NCBI GenBank assembly: GCA_963920635.1
Contig: OY987298.1
Coordinates: 145,488,257 to 145,552,256, forward strand
Origin: Pseudeuparius sepicola
Taxonomy: Eukaryota > Arthropoda > Insecta > Coleoptera > Anthribidae
Length of the DNA: 64,000 nucleotides
Direction of reading: 5' to 3'
In this document: positions 10,791 to 22,648 of the stretch, piece by piece
Layout: every line of letters starts with the position of its first letter
Position numbering within the stretch: the stretch's first letter is position 1
Position numbers and translations under genes: made by a program
Notes under the pieces: model-generated
The model's input: the letters and a program-made list of their open reading frames with translations, nothing else
What the model was told of the DNA's origin: nothing
Database searches by the model: none

Positions 10791-13700
10791 CAGTAGGAAT
10801 ACTTTTTAAGAGATGTATCAATGTTACAGATTATTACATGACGATTTTCCACTTTATAATTCAACAATGAATCAGTGTTGTACGTATATTCTGGGTTTAG
10901 GACACTTAGAAATTTTTATTTTCGTCAAAAATCCAGGAGGCGGCGGCCGCCCCTCCTTGCCCCCATGTAACGGCGCCTATGCCGACATCCGCCTCGCAGT
11001 TTATTAATAGCCTCTTCATTATCCGGAATCCATGCACTCTTCCGGCCTGCGGCATCCATAATAGGCCGGCAGTTTACCCGGTATTTTTCCACTGTTTCTG
11101 GGAATGTGACCGCCAAGCACAAGGCGCAAGAATATTTATTTGATCTGTGGCGCAAGCTTCGAATATTCTACCACGAGCCGAAGCCGAAGGCGATAAAGTA
11201 CAAAGTAATAATGTTATCACTGTACTGTCCTATTCCGAGTTCGCCTTTTGCGTCCTATTTTTAGATGGGATGCTAAGCGCAACTAATGTAAAGTAATAGG
11301 TATCAAAGTCTAGAGAATAAATATACCTAATAAAATTGGGGATATTGTTAAGTAATGTGGGGGTATTCTAAATTAAATCGGGGTTTGTAGATACATATGT
11401 AGGGTGTTCTCCGAAACAGTTCCTTTGCAGTAGGGCTTTTAAGGGGTCGATTGTCGATTCGATTTCGAAAATACCTAGTACCACACGTTATCTGTGCGAG
11501 TACATTAAATTTTCTTGTTTCTCGGCGGAAACAAATGAAATCGCACTGACGCCGTTGGCTGCCGCCACCGGCTGGCGTTTAAAAATACGTTTTTGTTTTG
11601 GACCGATTCAGAATAGAAAGAAAGTCGGGATTTATTTTCGAGTTGCACACTGTGGCCACGGCCATTTTTTATCGGTTCTATCCGATAAAAACACCCGTCC
11701 GATCGTTCAAAGTTGTGTTTGTTTCTTTACACATGGAGTGCAATTTGAAATGCAACCAGTGAGTTTTGTTTGTAAACATTCGGTTTGTCTGTTTTTGTTT
11801 TGAATGTTTGGATTGAATAACGCAACCATGGCACACGTTTATTGTAGGTACTTCCTCTCACAGGCACCATGGTGTTGAATGATAAATCTACAGTGTAGAT
11901 AAATTTAAAAAATTAAAATGGTAGACCGGAGCTATTTTTTTTTATTTAAATTCTTCTCAATCAATACTGAAAGTGGTCTGGTCCTGCCTTTAAAATTTCT
12001 ATTTTCCTCAACATTGACACCCTGCAGAATGGAACTCTGTATATTTTTGTTCAACTCTGTAGGTATATTTTTTGTTCAACTCTGTGGTGTCAGATTTTAA
12101 ATAAAAAATGCCTAATGTGGTTTTTGGAAAAACGCATCCTTTAAAAAAATGGCAGAAAGCCAGTCAAACCAATACATCACAAACGATGAATTTTCAGGGA
12201 CAAAATATCTATAAAAAAATTGTCCCTTTCAGTTCCCGCAGCCTACTTACATTTATAGGGGTGTTAACACGAAAATCCAGACACATTCTATACCTATTAT
12301 ACATTATACCTAAACTAACTTGCAAAAACAATGTTTAGAGAAAAAAATCAAAACCAAATATTTTGTTCCCCTTAAGGCTCGAATAACCTCGCGAATAACT
12401 GCAGGAAAAACTATTGTTTTCCATGAAAGACGAAAGACCTCCATTTAAACCACCTGTAGAACACTTCCTCTTCCAAATACAAAAATTAAAACACGCTTTA
12501 CAATAATTTTGAAACGTACATACTTAGGTATCTAGTTAGCTTTAAAAAATGTTTATTGAAACAATGTCGCGATATTTTCTAAAGTGCTAGATTGGCACAT
12601 TTAATCAACACAGATAAACAAACTGTTCTAGAAAGAACGCAAAATGTATTTAGTAAAGGTCATTTCGTTCGCAACCGAGCGTCTGCATCTGATGTCGGCC
12701 CAAAATTTGATGGCAAATATTATAATATTATATTTTGCAGGCTTTAACTATACTATTTTTCTTTTCTATTTTGGTAAGATAATTTATTTACATTTACAGA
12801 TTTAATTTATCCATGAAAAAATTTCCGAGTTCTTTTCAGTATCGTCGTTCCAAATAATATTATAAATATATTGTTTTGTACTTTCATGTCTCAGATAAGA
12901 TGTAGAAATCATTGGGTATTATTTGTGCTTTGTTACATATTTAAAATTGTTCCATAAAATAAAATTTTCTGGTGCTAGGTGTTTCTGCTTTATCTTGAAA
13001 AATAAGTTTATCATGTATGTATAATAGAGCTATTATTAGTTTAAAAATATCTTAGATTAAGATAGGGAGGGCGCCTAGATCTACTGCGTTTTTGCCGTAA
13101 GAATTCGTCAGAAAAAGTAGGCAAATGTTTGTTATAACCAGGGACCCTTCTTATTTTAAAGGGTCAATGGTTATAACTAAGTATTGTTTTATCCTTATGT
13201 ATTTCTCCTACCCAAGAAATTTAATCACTCCGTTTCCAGAACTTTAATTTCTAAAAAATAATATACCTTGCAGTCGATAGAGTTTGTTATGTTTATTTTT
13301 ATCAAAGTTATTATCCCAATATTACCTCATATTTCATAAATAATTAAAATTCCATAAAATGTGACTTGTTTTCATGTGGTCGTGCGATTTTCTATTAATA
13401 AATTTGGCAATTACATGGTCATTATTATAAAAGTAGGTATGTGGCCCAAGAATCACACATGTATTACTTTGGAACAGTTCCCAATAAATTTGTAATTTAA
13501 TTAATATATTTTCGCATTTTTTTTTGTTTTTAAAATGAAACGAGATTCAAAGATTAATGAAAAATAATTTTGACTGATTTTGAAGGTCGATCACCTCTGT
13601 TCCTAGCTATCGTGTTTGATTTTTAAACGGATTTGTTTTAGGTGTATTCATCATTGTCATGATATGATTTTGTGATGTAATCATCTGAGTATACAGTATA

Positions 13701-14829
13701 CAATATAGAAAGTATTATTTTAAAATTAACTGGCCTTTCGTGTTTTTTTTTATTTTCCTATTACATATTTTACAAACATACTTTTTCAGGCAATCATATA
13801 TTCTGGTTCTAATTTTTTTTATTTAAAAACTAAACTCAGTCTATCATTACTTAATGCTAGTAATAAGTTACAAGGTTATTTCTCTGAGATTATGGGGATT
13901 CAACAACAGCCGTTTGTTATTAAACACCCCACACCTGATACCACTTTTGTTGTTTCTCTGCAATGCAGATAACTTATCTGCGATAATAGACCAAATACGG
14001 CTTTCCCACTTTCTCTGCAAGGATTTCTGGGCGTATTCTGAACATCTCGCTCACACCATGTTAGATAAGGATAAGGCAAATAAAACCATATAGGAAACGA
14101 CGGTGGCGCCGCCTGGTTGTCGGATGTGAACTTGAACTAACTTTGATGTAGATGGCAGATGACTGAATGAGCGAGCGGGTTAATTACATATTTATATTTT
14201 TGATATCTTATACATCTTTTTAATTTCTTTTAAATTTTTGAACGTGTTCTTCTTTTATTTAAAGTAAAACCGTTGAGTGAGTATTCTTCACTCAACGGTA
14301 AAATATAAAACAAACTACTTAAATATAAAGATACAATTATTATAAAATTTATACAAAAATTCAAGCCAGAAATTTGGGATATTATGTAAGTACCTACCTA
14401 AAAACTCATTTTTTGCTTCGCAGGTTTCTAACCAAGTTTAACATTTTTTACAAGTGGCAGAAAACACCTCCGCGTCAACAATTATCTGATTCGGGCCTCA
14501 GAACAATGTTTTCTGGGTGCCCTATAGTTTCTGCTGGAAATTTCTAATTTCTTATTGACGTCTATCTCTCCCCTTCACGTGGCATGAGCACTATGAGCAG
14601 GTAGTAAGTAGACCGTCAGATAGTGACAGATTTAGGTGCCCCATATTCGCATACAAGCCTGGAAGAGTGTTGAAAAGTACACCGATGTTGAGTAGAATGA
14701 AGGGAAATTTAGGAGTGGCCTCTGGGGATAACATATGGAAAATTCGATTTTCCTATATAGGTATAATATATTATAATATGTTAATTATGTATAATATGTT
14801 TTTGTATATTTTTCGGGCTAGTGACGATG
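10791..14829. other. Antizyme intron 1, middle part
   Basis: Mostly unassigned AT-rich intron. Recognisable pieces are a fragment at about 11985-12110 related to the foldback elements at 45.3 and 54.7 kb (shared ACACCCTGCAGAATGGAACT), a hairpin at 13137-13175 (TATAACCAGGGACCCTT mirrored), and a 12-bp-arm hairpin at about 14269-14300 (ACCGTTGAGTGA mirrored). No gene is seen. Confidence 0.45.
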
Positions 14830-14830
14830 T

Positions 14831-15160
14831 ACAGGGTGGGCCAAATTGGACTCTTTTAAAGGGAAACTCCTGTTTTTGACAGAGATAGACGAAAACTGAT
14901 ATCGGTGTCTGAGGCTCATTTTTATGATAAACTTAATGGCGAAAACCGCAAATCGATATATGTCACCGTTCATGAGTTACAGGGCGTTTTTCGAAAATGT
15001 GCATTTTCGAAAAGTGACCGTAACTTTTTTCGGATTGAAAAATTATTTTTTAAATGGAACAGCCTGTATATTTTTACATTTTTTAATGGAGCAAAAAATT
15101 ACCATTTCAAAAATATATAACACTTTATGATTTACTTCAGTAGTTATCAATTACCAATAG
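14831..15160. mobile_element. One-ended remnant of a TA/CAGGGTG element
   Basis: It begins ATGTACAGGGTGGGCC like the other TA-flanked elements in this window. No matching right end is found, so it looks truncated. Confidence 0.45.
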
Positions 15161-15519
15161 CTTTTTCTTGAAATCGGCAGTAAAGTGTCCCAAAATCGTC
15201 ATTAAAAGCTTAGAAATCGGCATTAAAGTAGCCCATTATTGTACGATTTTTTCAATAAGTAGGCTTTGGCGAGATGTAAACATCAAACGTCAGACGCGGA
15301 TCCATCGCGCGTCAAAAGTGACCAAATATTCAAAACCCGGCGACAAAAGGCCCATTTAACTTTTCGTACACATTGCGAAATTGTTACCTATACCAGCGCA
15401 ATCTTTCAGTATAAATATTTTAGTAGGTTTGAATATCAAGAGATTTGCTGTGGAGGCTGCACAACAGGCAGCAATTTGGTTTGTCTGTTCGAAGACGCCG
15501 TGTCTTATCTTACTTGACC

Positions 15520-15978
15520 CACGATAAACTTACCCACGGTATGTCATTGCGCATCTTGTGACGCGTCAGTTGCGAGTCAGAATTTAAATTATTGCTCCAT
15601 ATGTCTTGTCTACGTCTATGGCATGCAGCAATCGATTTTTTGGCAAGATTATTGTCCTTGGGAAATCTATAGTAGGTACTTAATTTCCGTTACCTTACTG
15701 TTTCTGTTATTATTTGGACAAACTCTGACTGCACATCCCGGCATTTCTGGCCTATTTTAAAGCACTGTCGAGCTGGACTGGCAGTTATTTACACTTTTTT
15801 CTTGACACATTAAACTGTAAACTATAAAAAAAGTCGTAAAACACAACCACGTTTTGAATTCGTGACTCGAAACTGACGTAGATGCGCAGATTTGCCTTGT
15901 TTTCGGATTCGTTACTGACTCCGACCAAATGGATTTTTGGTCGGAGGTTACTGACATACCGTGGGTAAGTCTATCGTG
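15520..15978. mobile_element. hAT-like element with documented empty site
   Basis: 27-bp inverted ends start CACGATA(A/G)ACTTACCCACGG. The 8-bp duplication ACTTGACC lies on each side (15512-15519 and 15979-15986). The related repeat at 37998-38005 has a single ACTTGTCC at the same point, i.e. the pre-insertion state. There is no coding content. Confidence 0.88.
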
Positions 15979-15984
15979 ACTTGA

Positions 15985-16051
15985 CCTAGGTAGAGCGATC
16001 GGTAAAGTCAAGCAACGCCGCGCGTAGTCGGTTCGTGGACGGGTGATCCCT
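15985..16051 (+). repeat. 5S-rRNA-derived (SINE3-like) segment, copy A
   Basis: GATCGGTAAAGTCAAGCAAC through GGACGGGTGATCCCTT follows the internal promoter half of insect 5S rRNA (AAGCAGCG..., GTTAGTACTT, GGATGGGTGACC). I count about two thirds identity over 39 aligned bases. Only this half is present, so it is a retroposed derivative and not a functional 5S gene. Confidence 0.6.
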
Positions 16052-16112
16052 TATGATTATTTTCTTGCCTAATAAAACATTTTTTTTCGGATTTAAAAAA
16101 AATATATAATAT

Positions 16113-16228
16113 GTACCTCGGCACTGAAGTTCTTTTTATGACTCATGTGGTTTATTTGCCTCAGCCAGAGGCCTCGGCAACTAAATTCCACATGAGTCAT
16201 AAAAAGTTGAACTTCAGTGCCTTGGTAC
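16113..16228. repeat. Hairpin element (GTACC...GGTAC), copy A
   Basis: A 116-bp near-palindrome: GTACCTCGGCACTGAAGTTC and TTTTTATGACTCATGTGG are mirrored. Further copies lie at 38133-38246 and, partial, at about 38378-38466. Confidence 0.85.
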
Positions 16229-16245
16229 ATAAATAACTATTATGA

Positions 16246-16598
16246 TTTCATGTGTATAAATTGGAAGCGCGCTTTTTCAACAAGTAGGCTTTGGACGGTG
16301 TGAGACAATGAAACAACCGTGGAAAATTGTTTACTGTTAGGTACCTGTCAAATTTTCAGTTAAGCTGTTTAGGCAGTGTAAAGATTTTTCTATTTTTGTG
16401 TAATTTATAAACTTTATAACATAAATGCAGATGCAATGACAATAAATAACAAACAATACTACGAACGGTATCCAGTTGTGCTGATAATGGTGTCATTGAT
16501 CACTTGAAATAAACCGCCAAAATGCAGCTTTCTTATTGGCTTCCCTTCGGCTGCAAACACAACATGGCGGCCGCCTGTTCCCGACATTTTTTAATATA
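16246..16598. other. Antizyme intron 1, unassigned
   Basis: Nothing assignable. TCAACAAGTAGGCTTTGG near 16279 resembles the head of the composite repeat. Confidence 0.35.
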
Positions 16599-17462
16599 CA
16601 GTGTGGTCATTTAAGTGTGCAACATTTGGGATTTTTTTTTATTAATTGTAAAACGAAAATATAAATATTCCCGAAAGTTGGTGCATGTTCGATAATCATA
16701 TTAGGCGCACTTAGAATGGTTGCAAGTCAAACAGCATACAGGGAAGGTCAAAAAATATAAAAATTGTACAAGAGTAAAGTACCCTTATTTCAGAAAAATC
16801 AGCAAAATGTTATTAAGAAAAGTTGTCTAGAATTAAAAGTTATGCCTAAATACCAAAACATGGCCTCCTAAGAAAAACATTAATAATTTCCTAAAAAAAT
16901 TGTTTTAATATTCACCCTGAACAATTTCATAAATCAATCAAAATTATATCAATTTCGCATAACTTTGTTCAAATTCACGCATATTTGTAAAACTAACTAA
17001 GATTTTTAATTTTTTAGGGAATCACAAACTTCATGTTTGTTGCAAGTTACAACAATATTAAACAAAACTTTAAAATTTCGCAAAAATTATTCTGAACAAG
17101 GTAAAACATTAGCAATGATAATGTGTATATTAAAAAACTCTCATTTAAGGTGCAAAATTTTTATTAAGAAATTGGAAATTAATTGACGAAATTGGTTATG
17201 TTTTGGTATTTAGGCATAGCTTTTAATTTTAAACAACTTTTCTTAATAACCTTTTGCTGAATTTTTTGAAATAAGGGTAGATACTTTACTCTTGTGCAAT
17301 TTTTATATTTTTTACCTACCCTGTATGCTGTTTAACTTTCTACCATTCTAAGTGCACCTAATATGATTATTGAACATGCATCAACTTTCGGCGATATCTG
17401 TATTTTGGTTGTGCAATTAATAAAAAAAGTCCCATATGTTGCACAGTTAAATGACCACACTG
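16599..17462. mobile_element. TA-flanked foldback element (CAGTGTGGTCATTTAAG)
   Basis: CAGTGTGGTCATTTAAGTGT and its complement form the ends, with TA on each side (16597-16598 and 17463-17464). The interior is mirrored almost throughout (for example AAGTTGTCTAGAATTAAAAG against the complementary run near 17220-17245). No open transposase frame is present. Confidence 0.88.
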
Positions 17463-17464
17463 TA

Positions 17465-17786
17465 TAGGAATAGCAATCCATCTTTATTTAAGAGGTCCGT
17501 TGTACGGCCACACTGAAAGGGCATCCGGTTTCATTAATTTTCTGCATTTCTGGCTTGGGTTTTTGCCGGGTCATATGCGCCCTTCGCACCATATCTTCTT
17601 GGCTTGAAACATTTTATCCGTCGGAACTTTTGCTGGTTTGCATGGTACCCCAGAAGTTCATATAGAATACGGTGTTTTCGGAGAGAATCTCCGGAAGATC
17701 CTCCTCAATCGTCGACGATGCGGTCTTGCAAGTTGCAGAGCGTTCCGAAATTAACGCCCGTCTCACTCTCTCTCTCTCTCCCGCAG
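17465..17786. other. Antizyme intron 1, right end
   Basis: Apparently unique intron sequence ending in a CT-repeat polypyrimidine tract (about 17758-17782) and the exon 2 acceptor. Confidence 0.5.
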
Positions 17787-18154
17787 GGGCAGCAGTTCGC
17801 CGCTGAACGCCAAGCGTTCGGCCGCCTCCCTCTCCGAGTCGGCCTCGCGCCGCAACGTGTCCCTGGGCGCGGGGCCTCTGTGGTGGTCCTGATGTCCCCG
17901 GGGCGGGCCCGGGCGGCGGCGGCGGCGGCGGCGGGGCGGGGCGCGGGGACGCCGCCGGGCCGGACGGCCGGGCGCCGCCGCCCCCCGTGCGCCTCTCGTT
18001 CCGCACGCGTCGCCAGCGCTGGGACGCGGCGCTGCGCGACGGCGCCCTCTACGTGTCGCTGCCCGGGGACGGGCTCGCGGCCGGCAGTAGGGAGGCGTTC
18101 GTCGCGCTGCTGGAGGCGGCCGAGGAGCGGCTCAAGTGCAGGCACGTGATCGTG
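17787..18154 (+). CDS. OAZ: Ornithine decarboxylase antizyme, exon 2 with +1 frameshift
   Basis: Antizyme binds ornithine decarboxylase monomers and sends them to the 26S proteasome without ubiquitin; it also limits polyamine uptake. Its own synthesis needs a polyamine-induced +1 ribosomal frameshift. Here ORF1 runs from 17787 (acceptor CCGCAG) through SRRNVSLGAGPLWWS to TGA at 17890-17892. Skipping T17890 opens ORF2: DVPG, a glycine run from a GGC repeat, then FRTRRQRWDAALRDGALYVS and REAFVALLEAAEERLKCRHV. These match the central antizyme fold (W, LY(V/I), F..LLE.AEE.L...HV). The donor is GTGAGT at 18155. The exon is extremely GC-rich against an AT-rich intron background. The stop is not decay: it lies in the conserved shift site and both frames are coding on the correct side of it. 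Confidence 0.95.
17887..17893 (+). promoter_or_regulatory. OAZ: Antizyme +1 programmed frameshift site (TCC-TGA-T)
   Basis: TGG-TCC-TGA-T carries the UCC-UGA-U core known from antizyme mRNAs of many animals. The ribosome pauses with UCC in the P site and UGA in the A site, then resumes at GAT (17891). Directly downstream is a very GC-rich stretch (CCCCGGGGCGGGCCCGGGC from about 17896) that can pair with itself. Whether it acts as the 3' stimulator is inference. Confidence 0.93.
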
Positions 18155-18166
18155 GTGAGTATCCGC

Positions 18167-18600
18167 CAATGACGTCAGAACCTATAGACGGGTTTGTTTT
18201 GATAAACGCTTGACGCCCAGAACTAATCACAATCTAAGCGCTCCATTAAATTATTCCGAAAATGTCGCAAGATTGTCAGAAATTGCCCCTTTTTGTCGAG
18301 CCGTAGCGAACTTATTTCGACTCTGGGATCGGAGGCTGGCGTCGTTAGACCATCCCCCAAGTCTTCAGATGAGGTTCCGATGCTTCCGGCGCCCCCAAAC
18401 AAGAAAAAACATGCGATATCTAAGTGTGATTCTGGAGGAACTATAACCGGGAATCACCGGGTGTATAGTTGGTTGATGGTTGACTTTCTGTCTTTGTTTG
18501 TAGCATGTTGTTAGAGTAGTATGGATATATTTAATCTTGGCGTCAAAATAAAGGGCATTTTAACAATGGGGCACCACGTCTATAGGTTTTGACGTCATTG
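18167..18600. mobile_element. MITE abutting the antizyme exon 2 splice donor
   Basis: The ends CAATGACGTCA and TGACGTCATTG belong to ~24-bp inverted repeats that include CCTATAGACG. The 8-bp duplication GTATCCGC lies at 18159-18166 and 18601-18608. The left duplication overlaps the last two bases of the GTGAGT donor. There is no coding content. Confidence 0.88.
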
Positions 18601-18762
18601 GTATCCGCCCATAACTCGTCCGGGGGGGCGTGCCGGAGCCACCTAAGCCGCGCCCGACCCTTCTACGGGGCGCGCCGACAGTCGCGCGCGGTGTAATAGG
18701 CACACTCTATTCAAACTCAATGCCAAGGTTGGCAAATATCATGATATATATATATATATATA

Positions 18763-20700
18763 CAGTGTGACCCATTTGTTTTGGGGTCAGTCTGTAAAAA
18801 GTGTATCAATCGTGCGATATGGCTGATTTTTTTTTTAAATTGTAGAGCTCGATGAACTGCACATTTTGAACAAAAATTGCCTGGTTCGCATAAAATCCAA
18901 AGCCTACTATGACCGTTTTTATGAGCAAAATTTTAAGAAACCATATTAGCGTTTTTTTTTTGAAAAAATCTGTGTGCGCCAATGGATTGAGCACCCCTCG
19001 AAATTGGTATGTACAAAATTTCATCAAAATATTTCAAGTAATAACGATTTTGTAGAAAAATTAAAAATGCAGCCAAGGTACGTCTTTATTTTCAAAAATT
19101 CAAAGTTGGCCATGGAAAATAATTGAATTGTAATAATACAACCTTATGCTTATAAACACAAAACATAAAAACAATTAAAATTATAAAATTTTTGTAACTT
19201 CTACCAAGCCTCCATTTTCTACAATGCATTTGTCGTTCCTCTTGCGTACATTCAAAATTACATTTCGTATTTGCTGTGGAGTAATTTCCTCACAACTACG
19301 GTTTATCCTAGCTTGCAGTTCTTGTAAATTATGGGGTCTTGACTTATAAACATTTTGCTTAAGTGTACCCCAAAGAAAAAAATCTAAAGGAGTTAAGTCC
19401 GGAGATCTCGGTGGCCACTCACAGAAAGGACTATTTCGCCCTATCCAACAGTTTTCAAAATTATTATCTAGCCAGTTTCTGATTAAACGAGCATTATGAA
19501 TAGGACTGCCATCTAACTGTAACTTTAAATTTAAACGGTATCTTAATGGTAACTCATCTAAAGCATTTCTAAATTCAATTTCTAGAAAATTCAAGAAGCC
19601 AGCCGCATTCAAATTCCCTTCAAAGAAAATGGGCCAATTATTCTGTCGCGTAGTATTCCACACCAAACGTTAATTTTTTGTGAATATTGTCTCCTTGCAT
19701 TTATTATAAACTCTGGATTTTCAGCTGACCAGTGACGGCAGTTTTGACTTGATACTACACCATTTGTAGTAAACGTGGCTTCGTCGGTGAATAAAATTTC
19801 ATTTAAAAAGTTGCCATTATGGAGATATTCACCTTGCAGCCAATAGCAAAATTCTAATCTTCTCTCCTCATCTCCTGGTTCCAGGGTGTGCAAAAATTTT
19901 GGCTTAAACGGTTTTATTTTGTTTTGTCTCAAACATCTCCTTATACTCTCTCTGGGTATATGAAGGTCTAAACTAGCCGTTCGAACACTATTTCGAGGAT
20001 TGTCACTAAAGTATTGCAGAATTTGATTGTTATTTTCAACAAGTCCACGGCGTCCATTTTGCCTAGTTTTTAATAAATTTTTAGAAATCGATCCAGTTTC
20101 ATCAAAAATATTGTTTATACGTTGTACAGTACTTCGACTCACTGATCTACCTGGGTGTCTATTGTTAAATTCGGCCGCAGCTTCTGCTGCCGAGCGCTCG
20201 TTGTCACCCACGAGTCGAACAATTTCTATTTTGTCTCTTATGCTTAAATATTCCATAATTATGATAATTAATTGTATTGAGCACAAACAATTTCTGAACT
20301 CAATTTAGACAGTTTGACACTTAATAAAAGTAAACAATTCAATTATTTTCCATGGCCAACTTTGAATTTTTGAAAATAAAGACGTACCTTGGCTGCATTT
20401 TTAATTTTTCTACAAAATCGTTATTACTTGAAATATTTTGATGAAATTTTGTACATACCCATTTCGAGGGGTGCTCAATCCATTGGCGCACACAGATTTT
20501 TTCAAAAAAAACGCTAATATGGTTTCTTAAAATTTTGCTCATAAAAACGGTCATAGTAGGCTTTGGATTTTATGCGAACCAGGCAATTTTTGTTCAAAAT
20601 GTGCAGTTCATCGAGCTCTACAATTTAAAAAAAAAATCAGCCAAATCGCACGATTGATACACTTTTTACAGACTGACCCCAAAACAAATGGGTCACACTG
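18763..20700 (-). mobile_element. Mariner-like (DD41D-type) transposon, copy 1
   Basis: Begins CAGTGTGACCCATTTG, ends with its complement, and has TA on both sides (18761-18762 and 20701-20702), within a TA repeat. The inverted repeats are unusually long, about 365 bp each. The transposase lies on the minus strand. It is nearly identical to the copy at 29578-31514. Confidence 0.95.
19181..20256 (-). pseudogene. Mariner-like transposase, frameshifted
   Basis: The reading frame starts MEYLSIRDKIEIVRLV, a helix-turn-helix DNA-binding region, and carries the first catalytic motif FTDEATF. It is then broken by loss of one T in the run before CTTTGAAGGG (about 19623-19632). After the break the second frame continues through LDGSPIHNA (second Asp) and SPDLTPLDFFLWG (third Asp). 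Only this one lesion separates it from an open frame, and it keeps the proline that copy 2 lacks. Confidence 0.92.
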
Positions 20701-20750
20701 TATATATAAATATCAAAATATCGGATATTTATCGATATATATCTAATATA

Positions 20751-22646
20751 CAGGGTGACATAGAAAAAAGTACATTACATAATGCCACACCATAGAGGAC
20801 ACTAAAATAAGAAAAAAAGTTCCTATGAACATGGGTCCGCAAGGCCTTCGGTTAAAAGATACGGGGTGTTGAATTGTAATTTTTTTTATTTATTTGCAAA
20901 AACAATGATAAATACTCCAACAATTAAATTGTAATGGTATGATGAAAAATATTATTAATTAAAACAAAATATTAAGGTTTTAGAAGATGTTCAAATTGTT
21001 GCCCTTGTACTTCGATACATTTTTCCATTCTTCTTCTTAATGATTGACGGCATCTTTGAAATATTCCTGGGTCATTACGAAATCTATCTGCCGATTCCAT
21101 AATTCTTATCCATAACTGTGCTTCATTGTGTATTTCTACAGCATAAACTTCATTTTTCGTAAATCCCCAAAATGAAAAATCCGAGGGGATTAAGGTCGGG
21201 ACTACGAGCTGGCCAGGGTACAGGCCCTCCTCGACCAATCCACGTATTTCCAAATCTCCTGTCCAAATATTCCTTTGCCACTCGAGAAAAGTGAGCTGGC
21301 GCCCCATCATGCATGTAATACATTCTTCCAGTAATGGCCAATGGGACATCCTCTAATAATGTGTTTAAATCATTCTCCAAGAAATGTCGATACAGTGCAC
21401 CTGTCAATCGATTGGACAATCGAAATGGGCCAATTAAGTAATTGTCGATTATACCTGCCCACACATTAATAGAAAACCCATATTGGTGACTTCGAATTAC
21501 AGTTTGATGAGGATTTTCATCACTCCAATAGTGCATGTTATGTAGGTTCAGAATACCATCACGACTAAAACCAGGTTCATCAGTAAACAAAATTGATGAA
21601 ATAATGTTTTGTCTTTGGTTTTGCAACCATTCGCAAAATTGTACACGAGGAAAAAAGTCACGTTGCAATAGTGAATGAATTTTTTGGAAATGGTATGGGC
21701 GAAGAAGTTGTTCTTTCAAAATTTGTCTACTTGATTCACGGTTAACGTTTCGCACCGCTGAACTTATTTTCCTGGTGCTTGTTCTCGGATTATTTTCTAC
21801 CATTCGTAAAACAGTTTCTTCGTTTTGCACAGTGCGACAAGTTCTGGAAACCCCACTATTCACTTTTGGTTTTCTAAAACAGCCATCTTCTCCCAAACGC
21901 CTATGCACATCAATAAATGTTCGAACATTAGGAACTTGTTTTAAAGGATATCTTTCTCGATAGATACGTTGAGCTTCGTAAAAATTTGATCTAGCTTCGC
22001 CGTAACACATAATCATGTCCCTGCATTCTTCAAAAGTATAGTGAACCATTTTTGAAATCAATTTTGAATTATCAAAGGGAAAACCAATAAAAAACATAAA
22101 CAAGAACACAAAATACCTACTACCTAATAACAATTATTAAATTAGTTTGACAAAAGTGTCATTATGACGCATTATTTCATTGTTACTTATCATTGTTTTT
22201 GCCAAGGTTACTTTGATGCTTTTTGAATAAGTAATTTGCATGCATTGTCGGCTTTAGATGCATTTGTACTGGAACCATTGCTTCTAGCGACTTGGACAAG
22301 GTATACCTTTCGTAAGTATAAAAGATGGGCTAACATTTTTTCAGTCGAAAATAACATACACTGTATAGCAAAAAAGTTAGGACCGATTCAATAGAGATGG
22401 AACCGTGTAATGTAGAGCGTATTTGAATTTAGCATGATAAAAAAAACCTGTATACCACATTTTATCCATTTCTTGCGTCTCTGGCTAAAGATATTCGTAA
22501 AAAACAAAACAAATAAATTACAATTCAACACCCCGTATCTTTTAACCGAAGGCCTTGCGGACCCATGTTCATAGGAACTTTTTTTCTTATTTTAGTGTCC
22601 TCTATGGTGTGGCACTATGTAATGTACTTTTTTCTATGTCACCCTG
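20751..22646 (-). mobile_element. Mariner-like transposon with DUF4817-type N-terminus
   Basis: CAGGGTGACATAGAAAAAAG and its complement are the ends, with inverted repeats of about 145 bp and TA at 20749-20750 and 22647-22648. Termini and target site match the general pattern of the other mariner-like elements here, but the sequence is a separate family. Confidence 0.93.
20972..22049 (-). pseudogene. Mariner-like transposase, one-base frameshift
   Basis: Starts MVHYTFEECRDMIMCYGEAR, resembling the DUF4817 helix-turn-helix, followed by a second HTH region, FTDEPGF (first Asp) and HDGAPAHFSRVAKEYLD (second Asp, DGAP-H motif). The frame reads SPDLNPLGFF where the family has SPDL.PLDFF. One extra base near 21183 both hides the third Asp and shifts the frame. 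The remaining C-terminus (DFSFWGFTKNEVYAVE to the stop at 20972) continues in the next frame. Confidence 0.9.
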
Positions 22647-22648
22647 TA

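Larger units (their letters stand above)
15225..16245. repeat. Composite repeat, copy A
   Basis: A head sequence (from AGCCCATTATTGTACG), a 5S-rRNA-like segment, a TAATAAAACATTTTTT tail and a hairpin occur in the same order at 37714-38265. In copy A an inverted-repeat element (15520-15978) interrupts the segment; copy B shows the uninterrupted site. Confidence 0.75.

Noticed and set aside
15985..16051. Functional 5S rRNA gene
   Set aside because: Only about half the gene is present, with about two thirds identity, and it is embedded in a repeat.
17890..17892. TGA as evidence that the antizyme is a pseudogene
   Set aside because: It lies in the conserved frameshift motif, and everything up- and downstream is intact.
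17604..18169. Long open frames on both strands around antizyme exon 2 (181, 130 and 154 residues)
   Set aside because: Arise from the very high GC content; only the two antizyme frames show conserved blocks and join other exons in phase.
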